From positions 604,589-668,588 of the forward strand of contig MU278356.1 in NCBI GenBank assembly GCA_022385755.1: a stretch of 64,000 nt of DNA, in the 5' to 3' direction. A program made the translations under genes and the position numbers. Position 1 is the first letter of the stretch; each line of letters starts with the position of its first letter. The DNA is from Trametopsis cervina (lineage: Eukaryota; Basidiomycota; Agaricomycetes; Polyporales; Irpicaceae). Below, one piece after another: positions 1 through 11,106 of the stretch. Below the pieces are notes generated by a model, which saw only the letters and a program-made list of their open reading frames with translations, was not told the origin of the DNA and did no database searches.

Positions 1-1118
1 AGAGGCCGCGAACGGGCTACGCGCAAGAGGCGAACCTAGCAAAGCCTCAGCTTGTGCTGGATCCTACAGTCATTTATGTTCAGACAAAGTTTGCGGATAA
101 CTCTTTAAATGTAACTCACCGCCCACTTGACTCCAACCATGAATGAGCCACTCAGTACATCTCCATTCTTCCGCACTGCGCGCATTGCATCTGCGGGGTT
201 TATGTAACCGATCCTGAAGCAGTTCGATATCTCTAGGTTCGGGTCCGCCTCCGTCGACTCGCCGAATGCGCGGAAGTACTCAACGGTTACGCTATACTTG
301 TCCCCAGGATACCCGAAGACAATAACATATAGCGGCTTGGACGTAGCGGATGCTTTTGGCGTTGACGGTGTCTGAGGTTGCTGAGGTCGGAAAAGTGAGC
401 CTCTGGCTGACGCATCCAGGTTGAGTGTCTGTAACACACATGAATCCAGCGCGAATTCAGAAATACATATATGAGACATACCGTTGATCTTCTTGTCGTA
501 GGCTCATAAACTTCATTCACAATATCGTTCACTGAGTTCATCGGGGGCGCATCTTCATCTGCTAAGGTCTGTCGCTGTCTTTGACTGTTCGTCAAGAGTC
601 AGAAGGCGGGTTTCGGCTCTCGAAACTCGTACGCACCGCGAGCTCTGAAACATCGAGTCCATGCCAAATTCTGCAGCTGAAGAACCAGATATCAGGGGAT
701 TTGTTTTGGCCTTCGTCTGTATGAGGGGTGCGTCGTCGAAGCGTGGCCCCAGCGAGGTTGCCTACGTTGAACTATTAGCAGAAGGCTGGTGATGTCTGCA
801 TGTATCCACGTACATCGTGTTGACTGGCCGCCTATAGGAATGATAATCAGTACAATACGCGTATATAAGTGCGCCACTCACCATTAGATACCCAGACTGG
901 TAATGACTTCTGGATTGAGAGAGCGTGTCTGACAGTCCTCCGGTCCCCCCTCCGAGTGGACCAGAACGCAGGCTGGGACTATGCCCGGTACCTTGACTGG
1001 ACATGCCTGCTACCAGAAATGGCTGTGAATGGGAATGCGCGAAGCTTTGCCGGCCATGAGGTTCGTTAGATTGGTCCCTGTGGTAGGCACCGGAGGGGTA
1101 CGATGTGCTTGAGTACAT
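1..1118 (-). CDS. Nucleoporin Nup53/Nup35 (MPPN/RRM domain), 3' end outside window
   Basis: Structural nucleoporin of the inner ring of the nuclear pore. The ATG at 1118 begins MYSSTSYPSG and is followed by a Ser/Gln-rich N-terminus ending in HYQSGYLM at a GTGAGT donor. A middle exon around 490-560 leads into the Nup35-type RRM, the key signature: YVIVFGYPGDKYSVTVEYF, then FRIGYINPADAMRAVRKNG and GSFMVGVKWA. The last of these is spliced at a GTGAGT donor to DPAQAEALLGSPLARSP, the usual sequence after this domain, and the gene then runs off position 1. There are at least four exons. The family assignment rests on the RRM with its FGYPGD and VGVKWA motifs. The start is well placed; the exact exon around 690-790 is less certain. 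Confidence 0.85.
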
Positions 1119-1550
1119 GGCGGATCTGAGTCTTGCAGCTATTATTTTCTAAGTCAGATTGAACTATATGCGGTTGCCGAATAACGTGTACAAGAGTGCG
1201 GAGGAAGAAACAGGAGGGCTGAGCACAATAGGTGAACGTGAAAGTAAACCGCGCTGCTGTCACGCGTTCACCGTGACGACACCGTCCGCGGTGTGATGCA
1301 TACACGTGATTTAGTGACTCCTGTAGACGTGACTCTTCCGCGCCTATCTTGCAACTATCTTGCAGATAATTTCAGCTTTGGCAGCATCGAGCACCTTCAG
1401 CCACCAGCCGCCTTCCTGCAAGTGAGTCAGTTTTCCCAGTCATTGCAACAGACAAAATGCTTATAAGACCTCCACAGGTATGCGTCCCCTCTCAACCCAC
1501 CTCCCACCAGTTAAAACTGACCTACACTTCTGCGATCTGCATTAGAAGAT

Positions 1551-3281
1551 ATGGCGGCTCCCAACACCGAGCTCTTTCCAACGATCGGACAGGTCGCGGA
1601 AGACACTGACAAAAATGAGCAGCTAGATTCGAATGAAGAGGGCACCGGTGACGAAGACACACGGGCTGTGCAGGTGATTGAGTCGTTGTGCATGCGATGC
1701 CATGAGCAGGTACGTTAGACCCTACGAACGGATATGCAAGGAGATATTCATCTGTCGCACATCTTGAAGGGATCAACACGGCTCCTCCTCACAAGCATCC
1801 CATTTTTCCGTGAGGTGGTTGTCATGTCCTTCCGATGCGAGCATTGTGGCTTCCAGAACAACGAAATACAATCCGCTGGTCAGATCCGACGTAAGTCATC
1901 TTGATCTGTGTATTCACATCGCCACCTAACCAGTCATATATTCATTGATTAGCCGAGGGAGTCACATATACAGTGCGGATGCTAGCACGCCCTGATTTGG
2001 ATCGTCAGCTTGTGAAGTCCGAGACGTGCACGGTGATCATCCCAGACTTCGAACTCACCATTCCTCCCAATCGAGGTCAGCTCACCACCGTTGAGGGCTT
2101 GTTGCGCGACATTGTCACCGACTTGAGTGGAGAACAGCCTTTTCGGCGTATCGCGGACGAAGCTGTATACAACAAGATCCAAGCTATCATCGACGGTATA
2201 AAAGATATCCTAGGGGACGACGAGGATGAAAAAGAGGAGGATGAAGATGTAGTCGGGCTGGTGAAATCTAAGAGCGCCGCTCACAAAGATATCCCCATGA
2301 AGCCTTTTGTCATTACCTTGGACGATCCTACTGGCAACTCGTTCGTGGAGTTTGTCGGTAGCATGGCAGATCCGAAATGGAATATGCGCACGTACCGTCG
2401 TACGCACCAACAAAATATTGATCTAGGCTTGGTCAACCCTGATGCAGAGGAGAAGGAGGACGATGAGACGGACGGGCTGGACGGCAAAAACGAGGAAATC
2501 TACATCTTTCCGGGCCATTGCTCCAGCTGTGGACATCCGTCGGACACACTTGTCAAGAAAGTTAATATCCCTTACTTCAAGGTAAGAATTTATTTGCAAT
2601 ATAGTGGTATTGATGGCTGACGTGAATACTAGGATATTCTCATCATGTCAGTAAACTGCGACTTGTGCGGCTACAGGGACAATGAGGTCAAGTCCGGGTC
2701 TGCGATATCGACAAATGGCAAGCGGATCACCTTGAAAGTCGAGGATAGCGAGGACCTCAGCCGAGATATTCTGAAGGTTCGTCTGAACTAGTCGTTGCGA
2801 TTCTTCTGATAATAGCTTACCCATATACCCCGTATAGAGTGAATCGTGCGGTCTCGCTATTCCTGAGATTGATCTTGTCCTTCAACCAGGAACGCTAGGT
2901 GGTCGATTCACAACTCTCGAGGGTATCCTGGACCAAGTCTACGAGGAGCTCTCCATCAAGGTGTATAGCGACGCAAGAAAAGGCGATGAAGCGTTCGAGA
3001 CGTTCCTAGCAAAGCTCAAAGCCGTCAAGACCGCTGAACACCCTTTCACCATCATCCTCGACGATCCGCTCTCCAACTCTTACCTCCAGAACCTGTATGC
3101 GCCCGATCCTGACCCAAACATGACTATCGAGGAGTACGAACGGACATGGGATCAAAACGAAGAACTTGGTTTGAACGACATGAAGGTGGAGGGTTACGAA
3201 GGTGACCCGAACATGGTAGTGGAAAAGGCAGAAGGGGTGACAGAGGCGACAGAGGATGGGGAAGTGAAGGCACCGTCATAG
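1551..3281 (+). CDS. ZPR1: Zinc finger protein ZPR1
   Basis: Conserved eukaryotic protein that binds translation elongation factor eEF1A and acts in growth signalling and eEF1A biogenesis. The ATG at 1551 gives [14 protein letters not shown]. The protein has the duplicated architecture of the family. The first C4 zinc finger (SLCMRCHEQ ... [12 protein letters not shown], split by an intron) is followed by an alpha/beta domain ([15 protein letters not shown]). The second finger ([14 protein letters not shown] ... [16 protein letters not shown]) is followed by the second domain ([17 protein letters not shown]). The duplicated DDPxxNS motif and both CxxC pairs are intact. An acidic stretch ([11 protein letters not shown]) interrupts the first half. 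There are at least five exons; the stop is TAG at 3279-3281. The gene converges on the Mpo1-like gene. Confidence 0.95.
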
Positions 3282-3547
3282 CACATGCCTGTGACGAAGA
3301 CTGTCTACCTTTTGTATACTAGAACATAACGAGCGACATATGATTAGATTGTAGAACAAGCAAGCTGTTCGGACTACACAAATCACTATCCTGGACTGCG
3401 TATGAAATATGTCAATGTTATATTATCGTTGAGCAGATAGTAATACACTGGATTTGATGAAGGCATGTTAGCACTTAGGTTTCGTCACTGGCAGCTGTAA
3501 GCTCTTTCGATCATCGCGCGAAATATAGATAGATTTCACGGTGGCGT

Positions 3548-4385
3548 TCATGAATCAGCGTTTGCGATACTCGCTCGCTTCTTGTCTCCTTCTAACTTCC
3601 TGATCCTAGTGATCTCCACTCCGACCAGGTTCCTGATATCACGGTGGAGTGCAGGACTGTATCCAAGCTTGAACAAGATTTCCAAGTGTACGAAGAACGG
3701 GGCAAGGACGACGGCTGTGTTGCGACACAAATCAGCTTAGTAAGCTCGGGGCGGAAATTGACAAAACATACCGCCTAGCAAGTTGTCTAACAGAGCCGGT
3801 GCACGCTTCTCAGCAAGACCGTGACCAAGGAACTGGGCAACCCAAGATACCGCCTGAATTACTGCGGCGGTCTGGATGGCATTAGGGCGATGGGCGAAAG
3901 CAGTGGCGGTCATAAGAGATATGGAGAGCTGGGGCAGGTACAGCACCTGCGAATGTAACTTTAGGAAATAGGGCGGTCGATCGTCATGGAACAACTCACT
4001 GCAGCCACAGGGTCAAGGACAAAGTAGTATATCATACATAAGCCCGTCCATATAGACGCTAGATTGGACTCCAGTTGGAAATATTCATTAATTGTGTAAT
4101 GGAATTCAGGGATGGCTTGCGGGACCGGTATTTCGTGAAGCAATACTTGGGCTGACCTGAGAAGAAGCGAATGTTATTAAGCATATTAGATTGTGGATGC
4201 GCAAGGCGTACATACCAGAGTAGTAGAGGGACCCCAAAAATATGTACCAGGACGTTCACGGGGTTGCTGTGATACGCCCCGTAGAAAGCGAGCTGAAAGT
4301 ATGCGCGTTGTGAGCTGCATGTCACAAATTAAGAACATATCAGACGGACCTGTTTCCGCACGTCAAATAAGGTCGACACGGCCAT
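3548..4385 (-). CDS. Mpo1-like (DUF962) ER dioxygenase
   Basis: Family of yeast Mpo1 (YGL010w), an ER membrane Fe(II)-dependent dioxygenase that alpha-oxidises 2-hydroxy fatty acids released from phytosphingosine. A short first exon, MAVSTLFDVRKQ, is spliced to the family hallmark LAFYGAYHSNPVNVLVHIFG. This continues as VPLLLWSAQVLLHEIP, then WTGLCMIYYFVLDPVAA, then the His-bearing block AHRPNAIQTAAVIQAVSWVAQFLGHG-(L)AEKRAPALLDNLLG. The protein ends AVVLAPFFVHLEILFKLGY plus a basic tail (KLEGDKKRAS), plausible for ER retention. The conserved His residues of HSNP, VHIF, HRP and GHG are all present. Five exons with clean GT/AG borders. About 200 residues, normal for the family. Confidence 0.9.
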
Positions 4386-5745
4386 GATTAGTGTGGCAGT
4401 AGGGATAGGAGATGGTAGGCAGAGACAAAATCAGACCCCCTGACTGCCTCGCGCTGCGGCGCACCGTTTGGCAATATACCAGGTGACGCGCTAACGGACC
4501 AGGGGCAATGCACGTGATCGTCCCATTCTGGCCACCTTTCTGGCCCTGGGCTTTGGCGTCGGCGCCGCCGCCACGGCGGCATGATGCTCCTCGTCGTCTT
4601 TGCGAAGATAAAAAGATAATTTCTGCTATCCTGCAGTTGACTGTTGTTGGTTTACTCCTCCTACTGCGATCTAGGAATGGCCATACCATTGCAACATGCA
4701 TTGAACCAATAGCCGCAGCGCTGACGCACTGTGCTGACTCCGCCTTCGTGTATCGCATGACAAATGTGCAGCTAGTACATGCCGCTTAAATTTCCTTCGC
4801 ACGTACTGCATATTCTGCAGCAACGGTGAGGCTCTTTCGAGGTACCGATCCTCCCGCAGCGTCTCCCGAACGTCTTTCCTGCTTGGAGCATCGGATCCGA
4901 CAAATTCGGTAACTCCGGTTACCCTTTATGGCCGGCTCCCCGGATGAGTTCACATTCTACAAAAATTGCTCCGTCGGGTTAACCATGGCGCTGCCGATTT
5001 ACTCCGTATGCTCGTAAGTTTTGTTTTCCTATAATCTGAAGACAGCAGAATCTGACTGACTACTCAGTCGATCCTACTGTAGAAGATGCACTGGCCGTAT
5101 TCCTCCTGCGTTGTGGCGGGGCCTGTGACGTTTGCCGAACAGGTTGGGGCAGCTTAACTAGCCCAGGAACACGGTCGATCATCCACGCGCAATGCATGCC
5201 GGGTCAATGTATACCTGCTGCTATGTCCCTGTGGTCAGTCTAAGCACCGGTGTGCTCTGTAGGGCGGTGGCAGACTCGGTTAAAGTGACGGAGCACAAGC
5301 CAACCGGGCACGAATGCCCAGGCTTGTTGAAATAAAGCGAGTAGCGCTTACTGCAGGATCTGAACACAAGGATCGAGAACATGCGACATTATCCGCTCTC
5401 CATAGTCACGCTCCCCGCTGCCGCTTGCATCCGCCAAGGAGGGGACGTTCCCTTCAAAGGATGTGTAGGCAGACTCCCGTCGTGCAGCACTTGAACACTC
5501 CTCCTCACATCTACTTGTTCGCCTAAACGTGAGTAACCTCCACCCGTTGCGTCTCCGGGCGCTGCAAACCCAGAAGTCCTCGTTCGAAGGATCCCCAGCG
5601 ATCGCGAAATGTACGGCGATCCGAGAAAAATACATCCGCTCATTGCTTACTTATTTAGAGCCCTAGCAAGGTTTTGCGGTCGACGTTTGGCTAGGCGATA
5701 ATTCTTTCTCCTTTCCCTCTCCTTCGTCGCCAGGGACACAACACA
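4386..5745. other. Intergenic, no gene recognised
   Basis: About 1.36 kb between the divergent Mpo1-like and DUF6534 genes. Open frames on both strands (up to 131 codons) lack recognisable motifs, clean splice partners or codon patterns like the neighbouring genes. CT-rich sequence just before 5746 (5700-5730) looks like a fungal promoter. I see no tRNA, repeat array or mobile element here. Confidence 0.6.
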
Positions 5746-7666
5746 ATGTCACTATCCGAATCCGTGGTCGCTATTGGCTCAATAGAGACCCTAGCGGGTC
5801 CTCTCATGGTCATGGTATGTTTCGCATTTATGTGAGTCCGCCACTGCAATATTCTAGGCGCTTAGTTGACCGCATCCGTTTCCCTTAGATTATACGGTGT
5901 CTTTCTTGCGCAATTGTTGTACTACTGGACAACGTATGACAGCGATGGTTTTCTCGTGAAGCTTTGGGTGGTTGCTCTTGGGTGAGAGGGACTTCGTCCG
6001 CACAAGTTAGCTGAAGTATCGAATGCAGTCGTACAGGATATTTGAAACAGGCCATACGGCTCTCTGCATCCACATTCTCTACTTCTATTTCATCACGCAC
6101 TTTGGCGACCCTGTGCACGGACTGGAGCAAATTGTTTGGTAAGCATACCTTCGCAGTACTTCATACTCCGCTCATTGACCTATCATCCACAGGAGTGGCG
6201 GAGTAAGTCAACGTGCCGTCACCTGATTCAATTCGCTGATTTGACCGATCATACAGACCTCTGTATACTTTGAGGTTTGTCCAGACACTGGGATAGCTGG
6301 TGAGATACTGACGCCGTCGCCCGCCAATTATAGGTTATCATCATAGGGCTCGCCCAAAGGTAGGGCAAACAATGTATGATAATATATCGAATCTCACATG
6401 CCCCAAATCTCAGCTTCTATGTGTACCGCATATGGCATTGTAAGAGATTGTTGTTCCTCAACCGCACTAGGATATCACTGAGTGCGCTCCCTTGTCGCAG
6501 TGAGCCGTCGGAATATCGCAGTCACTGGGATAGTGGTCAGTCAGACCTTCTTACACCGCTATTTTTTCTTGCGCTAAATCGGGTGCAGGGGGCAATCTTG
6601 ACGTTGCGCATAGGTGAGCTCGCTAGACCACACGGCAATATTCAACGACTCAATATTTGGGACTGATCCTGTCAGCGTTTGGCTTGTGTACGTGGATTCC
6701 ACATTCTATCTCGTTGCATAAATCCGCTCACACACATTTCCAGTTACCACTTCTTCAATGTCAGTCGTAGCCGTTGCCTATGGCGATGCCGTTAAACTCA
6801 AGTTCTCATCCTATACAGGTTCAAGCGACGCACGTGGGAGGCATTGCAGACTTCGAGACTTGTCCTCGTAAGTCTTAGCGCATAACACTTCCACCTCCAG
6901 CTCACCGTCCGTAGGTTACAACCAACTGCACATGGGGCCTGTCTGTGCTCGTCGACCTGCTGATCACCCTTGTACTTCTTTACTATCTCTACTCTAACCG
7001 CAAGTCTGGGCTTGACCGGTAAGTACAACCTATGACTTTGTAGCGAGCGTGCTTACTAAGCCTCTTCCACAGCACAAAGAATATCATCCGGGAGTTGATG
7101 CACTATTCTATCAGTACCGGAGCTTTGACTGTGTAGGCATTTCATCCTCATTACGGCGGGAGGTGTCCTTGACGCTGACAACCGATCCAGGTTCTTCTCA
7201 CTGGTTATTCTCATTTCTGTGAGTTCTGGACGCACCTCCACTTTGTAGAGTTCTGACAAAACGTCATCAGTTCAATGCATACTCGCAGAGTCTCCTCTTT
7301 GGCGGCGTATTGGAAGTTCTGAGCAAACGTGAGTCGACCGACCATCTCGTATCAACTGCAACTCATCAGCGATGTGATATACAGTTTATGCGAACTCGAT
7401 GCTCGCGATGCTGAACGCCAGACGCAGAGTGTTTACCAATGCTACGGGCGGCGGAAAGAACACGATTGAGCTGTCTCAACTGCGCTGGACGCCTGCCTCG
7501 GCTTCGATAGACTCGCCGACAACTCCGGTATGCCATCTCTCACACTCGTGCTGCCAATATGTACTAATATGATGAGTTAAAGAACGTCGTCACCATATAT
7601 AAGGAGACAACTGAGTTCACGGATGACATGGTTCGTCTTGGCTTCTTTGATCATCATATTGCCTGA
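5746..7666 (+). CDS. DUF6534-domain membrane protein (Agaricomycete 7-TM family), copy 1
   Basis: Member of a large basidiomycete family of about seven-helix membrane proteins with no known function. The ATG at 5746 begins MSLSESVVAIGSIETLAGPL, and the following exons read LYGVFLAQLLYYWTTYDSDG, FETGHTALCIHILYFYFI and HGLEQIVW. The C-terminal DUF6534 core is clear: VDLLITLVLLYYLYSNRKSGL, then RTKNIIRELMHYSISTGALT, FFSLVIL, and LEVLSKLYANSMLAMLNARRR. The gene is cut into a dozen or more tiny exons typical of the family. The final exon reads VTIYKETTEFTDDMVRLGFF and stops at 7664-7666; an alternative final splice is possible. It is paralogous to the gene at 11107-13156, sharing LYGVF, KLYANSMLAMLNAR and a KETT tail. 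Confidence 0.8.
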
Positions 7667-8070
7667 TACTCAGCAAAGAGCAAATTGTAGCCCGGTGATA
7701 TGCCCCACCGGATGGAGAAGAGACCTGAGGACCTGTCGTTTGCATAAGCCTACGTCGATTGCGAAGGAAAATAGCACAACTCGCATGAGCGTTTCGTTTC
7801 TCTATTGCTGTCGATGCGGTGAAGATGGGTTAACGCGCACAAATACACTAGCCTTGGAATGGACCATCTGCACATATGTGTGATGTTGGCTGGCGAACAC
7901 CAGGAGTGACTGCGTGCTTCTGTAAGATGGTAGAGAGGCGCGAGAGTTCCGGCCACTGGACATTAGTTGTACTTATTTACGAGATACATCTATCAAAAGT
8001 ATAATACATTGATGCTATGATGTTCTATCAAGCCCGTGTCCGTGTCCGTGTGCGTTGAACCTCGTTGACA
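7667..8070. other. Intergenic, no gene recognised
   Basis: About 400 bp between a DUF6534 gene and the M48 protease gene. It contains a short CCGTGT-type direct repeat just before the protease start (about 8033-8052). No coding or RNA signal is seen. Confidence 0.5.
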
Positions 8071-9747
8071 ATGTGGAGGACGGCAGTGCGGCCCGGATGT
8101 TCAGTGCGCGTCGTGGCGCACGCCGCAATCGGACGAACGCGTACATGTCTGGCACGTACTGTACAGCAGCATCGTCCCGTATACATACTCATGACCGCCA
8201 TATTTACGTTGCGCAGGAGCATCTCCATACCATCTCATTATACACAGAACATCAGGCTAAGCACTCTTTCGCGCTTTGCACGTCCTGTACGACCGTTTTC
8301 CTCAAGCTCGCCCATAACCAGTGCACAGTACCGACGATTCGAGATCCCTGAAGGAGGGCCCCATCAGGCTAAGCAGTGGACAACAGGCGGGAAGATACTA
8401 GCAGGACTTACGGCTTTCGGGGGTGTGTACTACGTTGCACAGTGCGTCGTTATTAATTGTTGAGGATACGTACAGTCTATGACGATGCCGCTTCAGCTTA
8501 GAGCAGGTGCCAGAGACCGGACGATGGCGGTTCATGACATCAAATCCTCAATTTGAGGCCTATGTGAGTACAAACAGTGTGATTTGCCGTTTCATCAACT
8601 GAGCAGAGTGGACAATGCTAGATTGCAGAGAGAACGCGACAATCACTCTTGCAAGAATATCAGAAGCAGGCGCTCCCTCCAAACCACCCACTGACAATTC
8701 ACGTTCATAACATAGTCAATAGAATACTCGAGGCAAATGATTTGGGTGTACTCAAAACACCCTATCCATCCAAGGTCCTGAGTCAAAAGCCGAGAGATCC
8801 TTGGGATCCCGACAGTCGATCGGAGGACGTTCCCCCTGAGGCTGGGGGCAGGGAGTGGGAATTGATAGTAGTGGACGATATGCAGACGGTCAATGCTCTG
8901 GCAGCTTTTGGTAAGTGCGACGCTTACAATACCCGCATGTCCTTCATTTCTTGCAGGTAACATAGTCGTGTTCACCGGCATCCTGCCGGTAGCCAAAGAT
9001 GAGCAAGGACTTGCTGCTATCCTTGGCCATGGTACGTACTTCTGCGTGAGAGTGTTATCCCCTCTCGCTCATTACCGAATTCGATATACCAGAGATCGGG
9101 CACGTTGGTTCGTTGGCATGGTACTCTGCATTCTGGAAGCAGTTCTGACGGTTATTCAGTTGCGCGCCATAACCAGGAGCAGCTGTCTGCTATGAAGGTT
9201 TTGGTAGCCGTTTCTGCCTTGGTATCGCTGGCGCTGAGCGTCGACTTCGGCATAACGCAATATCTATACACACTTCTTCTCGAACTTCCTCGCTCACGTA
9301 CGATGGAATTTGAAGGTAATACAGATGTGATATCTTCTCTTCCGAACTGCGATTCTTACGCTCGTTCGCTTTTGTAGCGGACGAGATTGGGCTGAAGCTT
9401 ATGTCGAAAGCTTGCTACGACCCTAAAGCCGCGCCAAAGTATGTGTCATAAGTATACTACTCTGTTCTGCCGGTACTGAGTTATTTGGCAGAATGCACGA
9501 ACGATTAGGCAAAATAGCGGAGGGAGCCGGCGGTGGATTCAGCTTTATGCGAACACATCCTGCGTCGACTGCGCGAGTCGAGGTAAGAGGCAGTCGTCAT
9601 GTTATCTACTCCGCTGATATACATCGTCGCCTGAAGCGGTTACAAGATAAGCTTCCCGAAGCATTGTCCATCCGAGCAGCCACGCCGAGGTGCGCTGGCA
9701 TACTGGATAAGTTGTATCAATTCCGGAATAGTTTTGGCTCGCGGTGA
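8071..9747 (+). CDS. OMA1-like mitochondrial M48 metalloprotease
   Basis: Zinc metallopeptidase of the inner mitochondrial membrane. OMA1 family members cleave membrane proteins under stress as quality control. The ATG at 8071 gives MWRTAVRPGCSVRVV, an Arg-rich presequence, followed by a membrane stretch ILAGLTAFGGVYYVAQ. Family motifs follow: EQVPETGRWRFM, WELIVVDDMQTVNALA and GNIVVFTGILPVAKDEQGLA. The active site HEIGHV is assembled across a splice (ILGH / EIGHV) and joined through a second intron to VARHNQEQLSAM. The third zinc ligand lies in ADEIGLKLMSKACYDPKAAP. The C-terminus has RTHPASTARVE and RCAGILDKLYQFRNSFG. All catalytic elements are intact over eight or so exons. The assignment to OMA1 rather than another M48 branch rests on the VPETGRWRFM and ACYDP motifs. 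Confidence 0.9.
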
Positions 9748-11106
9748 GGGCCAGACTGGTAGTGTATTATATCATTTTGTGGTCATTTGAAAGGCGAAGC
9801 ACCCCTCCGATATCAGTAACTGTTGAACTCTCCAGAGGATGCAAGACACAACCGGGCGAAGGTGAATGAAATTACTATCTGAAGGAACGGATCTCACGGC
9901 AAAGTCAAATGAAATATGGTCGTTTATGTGATCTGTGATTCCACATTAACTTTGTGGCACAAGCGCTAAGCTGCGCATCTTTGTTTTTCGAGTTGAACAC
10001 AGGTCTTGCGATGGCGGTCATTGTCGGCCGCGAATCCTTTGAAGAAACTTATTTATACATCTTCCGCAGATTCTTTTGGCCACTATCGTTGCCGAGTGCC
10101 GCTCGGGGACAGTCATCAGCTGAACAGGCACCGAGCGAACTGCCAGTCTCTATCGCCCTAGCAAGGGTTTGGCTGTTCGCGAAGTTTGTTTGATACATTA
10201 CCTACAGGTAGCACGAATACCGCTCTAAACAGAAGGTTGGGTAATAAGCCGGCTTTTCTCTACGCTGTTGGTGAGTTGTGTACTTCACGACGGAAATGTA
10301 TTATATTCACGGTCGCAACGTACTCGCGCCCTACATCCAAGCAGCCAGCCTCCCTCAGGCCTCTCTGGGTTTATACTGGAGCGTAGTCATTCGCTCTTCT
10401 CTGACTCGAGCCAGTCATGCTGTGCATGTAGTGCCCTGGAGAAATGCCATTTGTCTCACCAAACGCAGTGAACCCTATCTCATCATCCTCGGACTTCCCA
10501 CCATCAAGCGCTGCAATCAATGCAATCTTCTGACTTTCACTGCCCTTCTACAGGACAGGATGAGAGTTTGAGCTATTGCTGACAAGTTCGTTGGCGGTTT
10601 CTATCTTCAGCTCTATGAGTCGTTCAGACCGGCCAGGACTCGAGCATTCAGTGTGGCTGTTTGTTCCGAGCCTCGTAAGTTCTCAACTATATGCGTTCAT
10701 TAACTATTTCCGCATTTATCTCACTTGCTTAGATACTAGCCGCGCTATTGACGACAAGCATCTCATCATGTCCTCAGTCGCACGCCCACTTATCACGCTA
10801 TCCACCGCTCCGGATTGATTTCGTGAGAACGGAACATCCGCCATGCAATGCTCCTCGGCGGTAGTTTGGTGGACTCCTCATTTCGCCCTTGTGATACGGC
10901 GGTGTTCGCACTTCGTAAGCCCTTCTATTCACACCGGATGGCTCGCGCTGCATCACAGTTCTCACAACCATGATGTGCAATTCGTGACGCATCTAGTGTT
11001 CTTTCGATCATGTCATTCAACACGTTACATATAATATGTGTCAATGCACATGTCTCGAGTGCCTTGATATCCATTCCCCTCCTTCCACTGACCTCTCGTA
11101 CGGACC
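9748..11106. other. Intergenic, no gene recognised
   Basis: About 1.36 kb between the protease and the second DUF6534 gene. Open frames of 60-97 codons at 9954-10571 and antisense frames at 10798-10992 show no family motifs, and I could not chain them by splicing into anything recognisable. A CT-rich stretch near 11080-11100 probably belongs to the promoter of the gene at 11107. Confidence 0.5.

Noticed and set aside
4388..4789. Overlapping 131- and 93-codon open frames on opposite strands
   Set aside because: Mutually antisense, no family motifs, no splice partners; probable promoter DNA.
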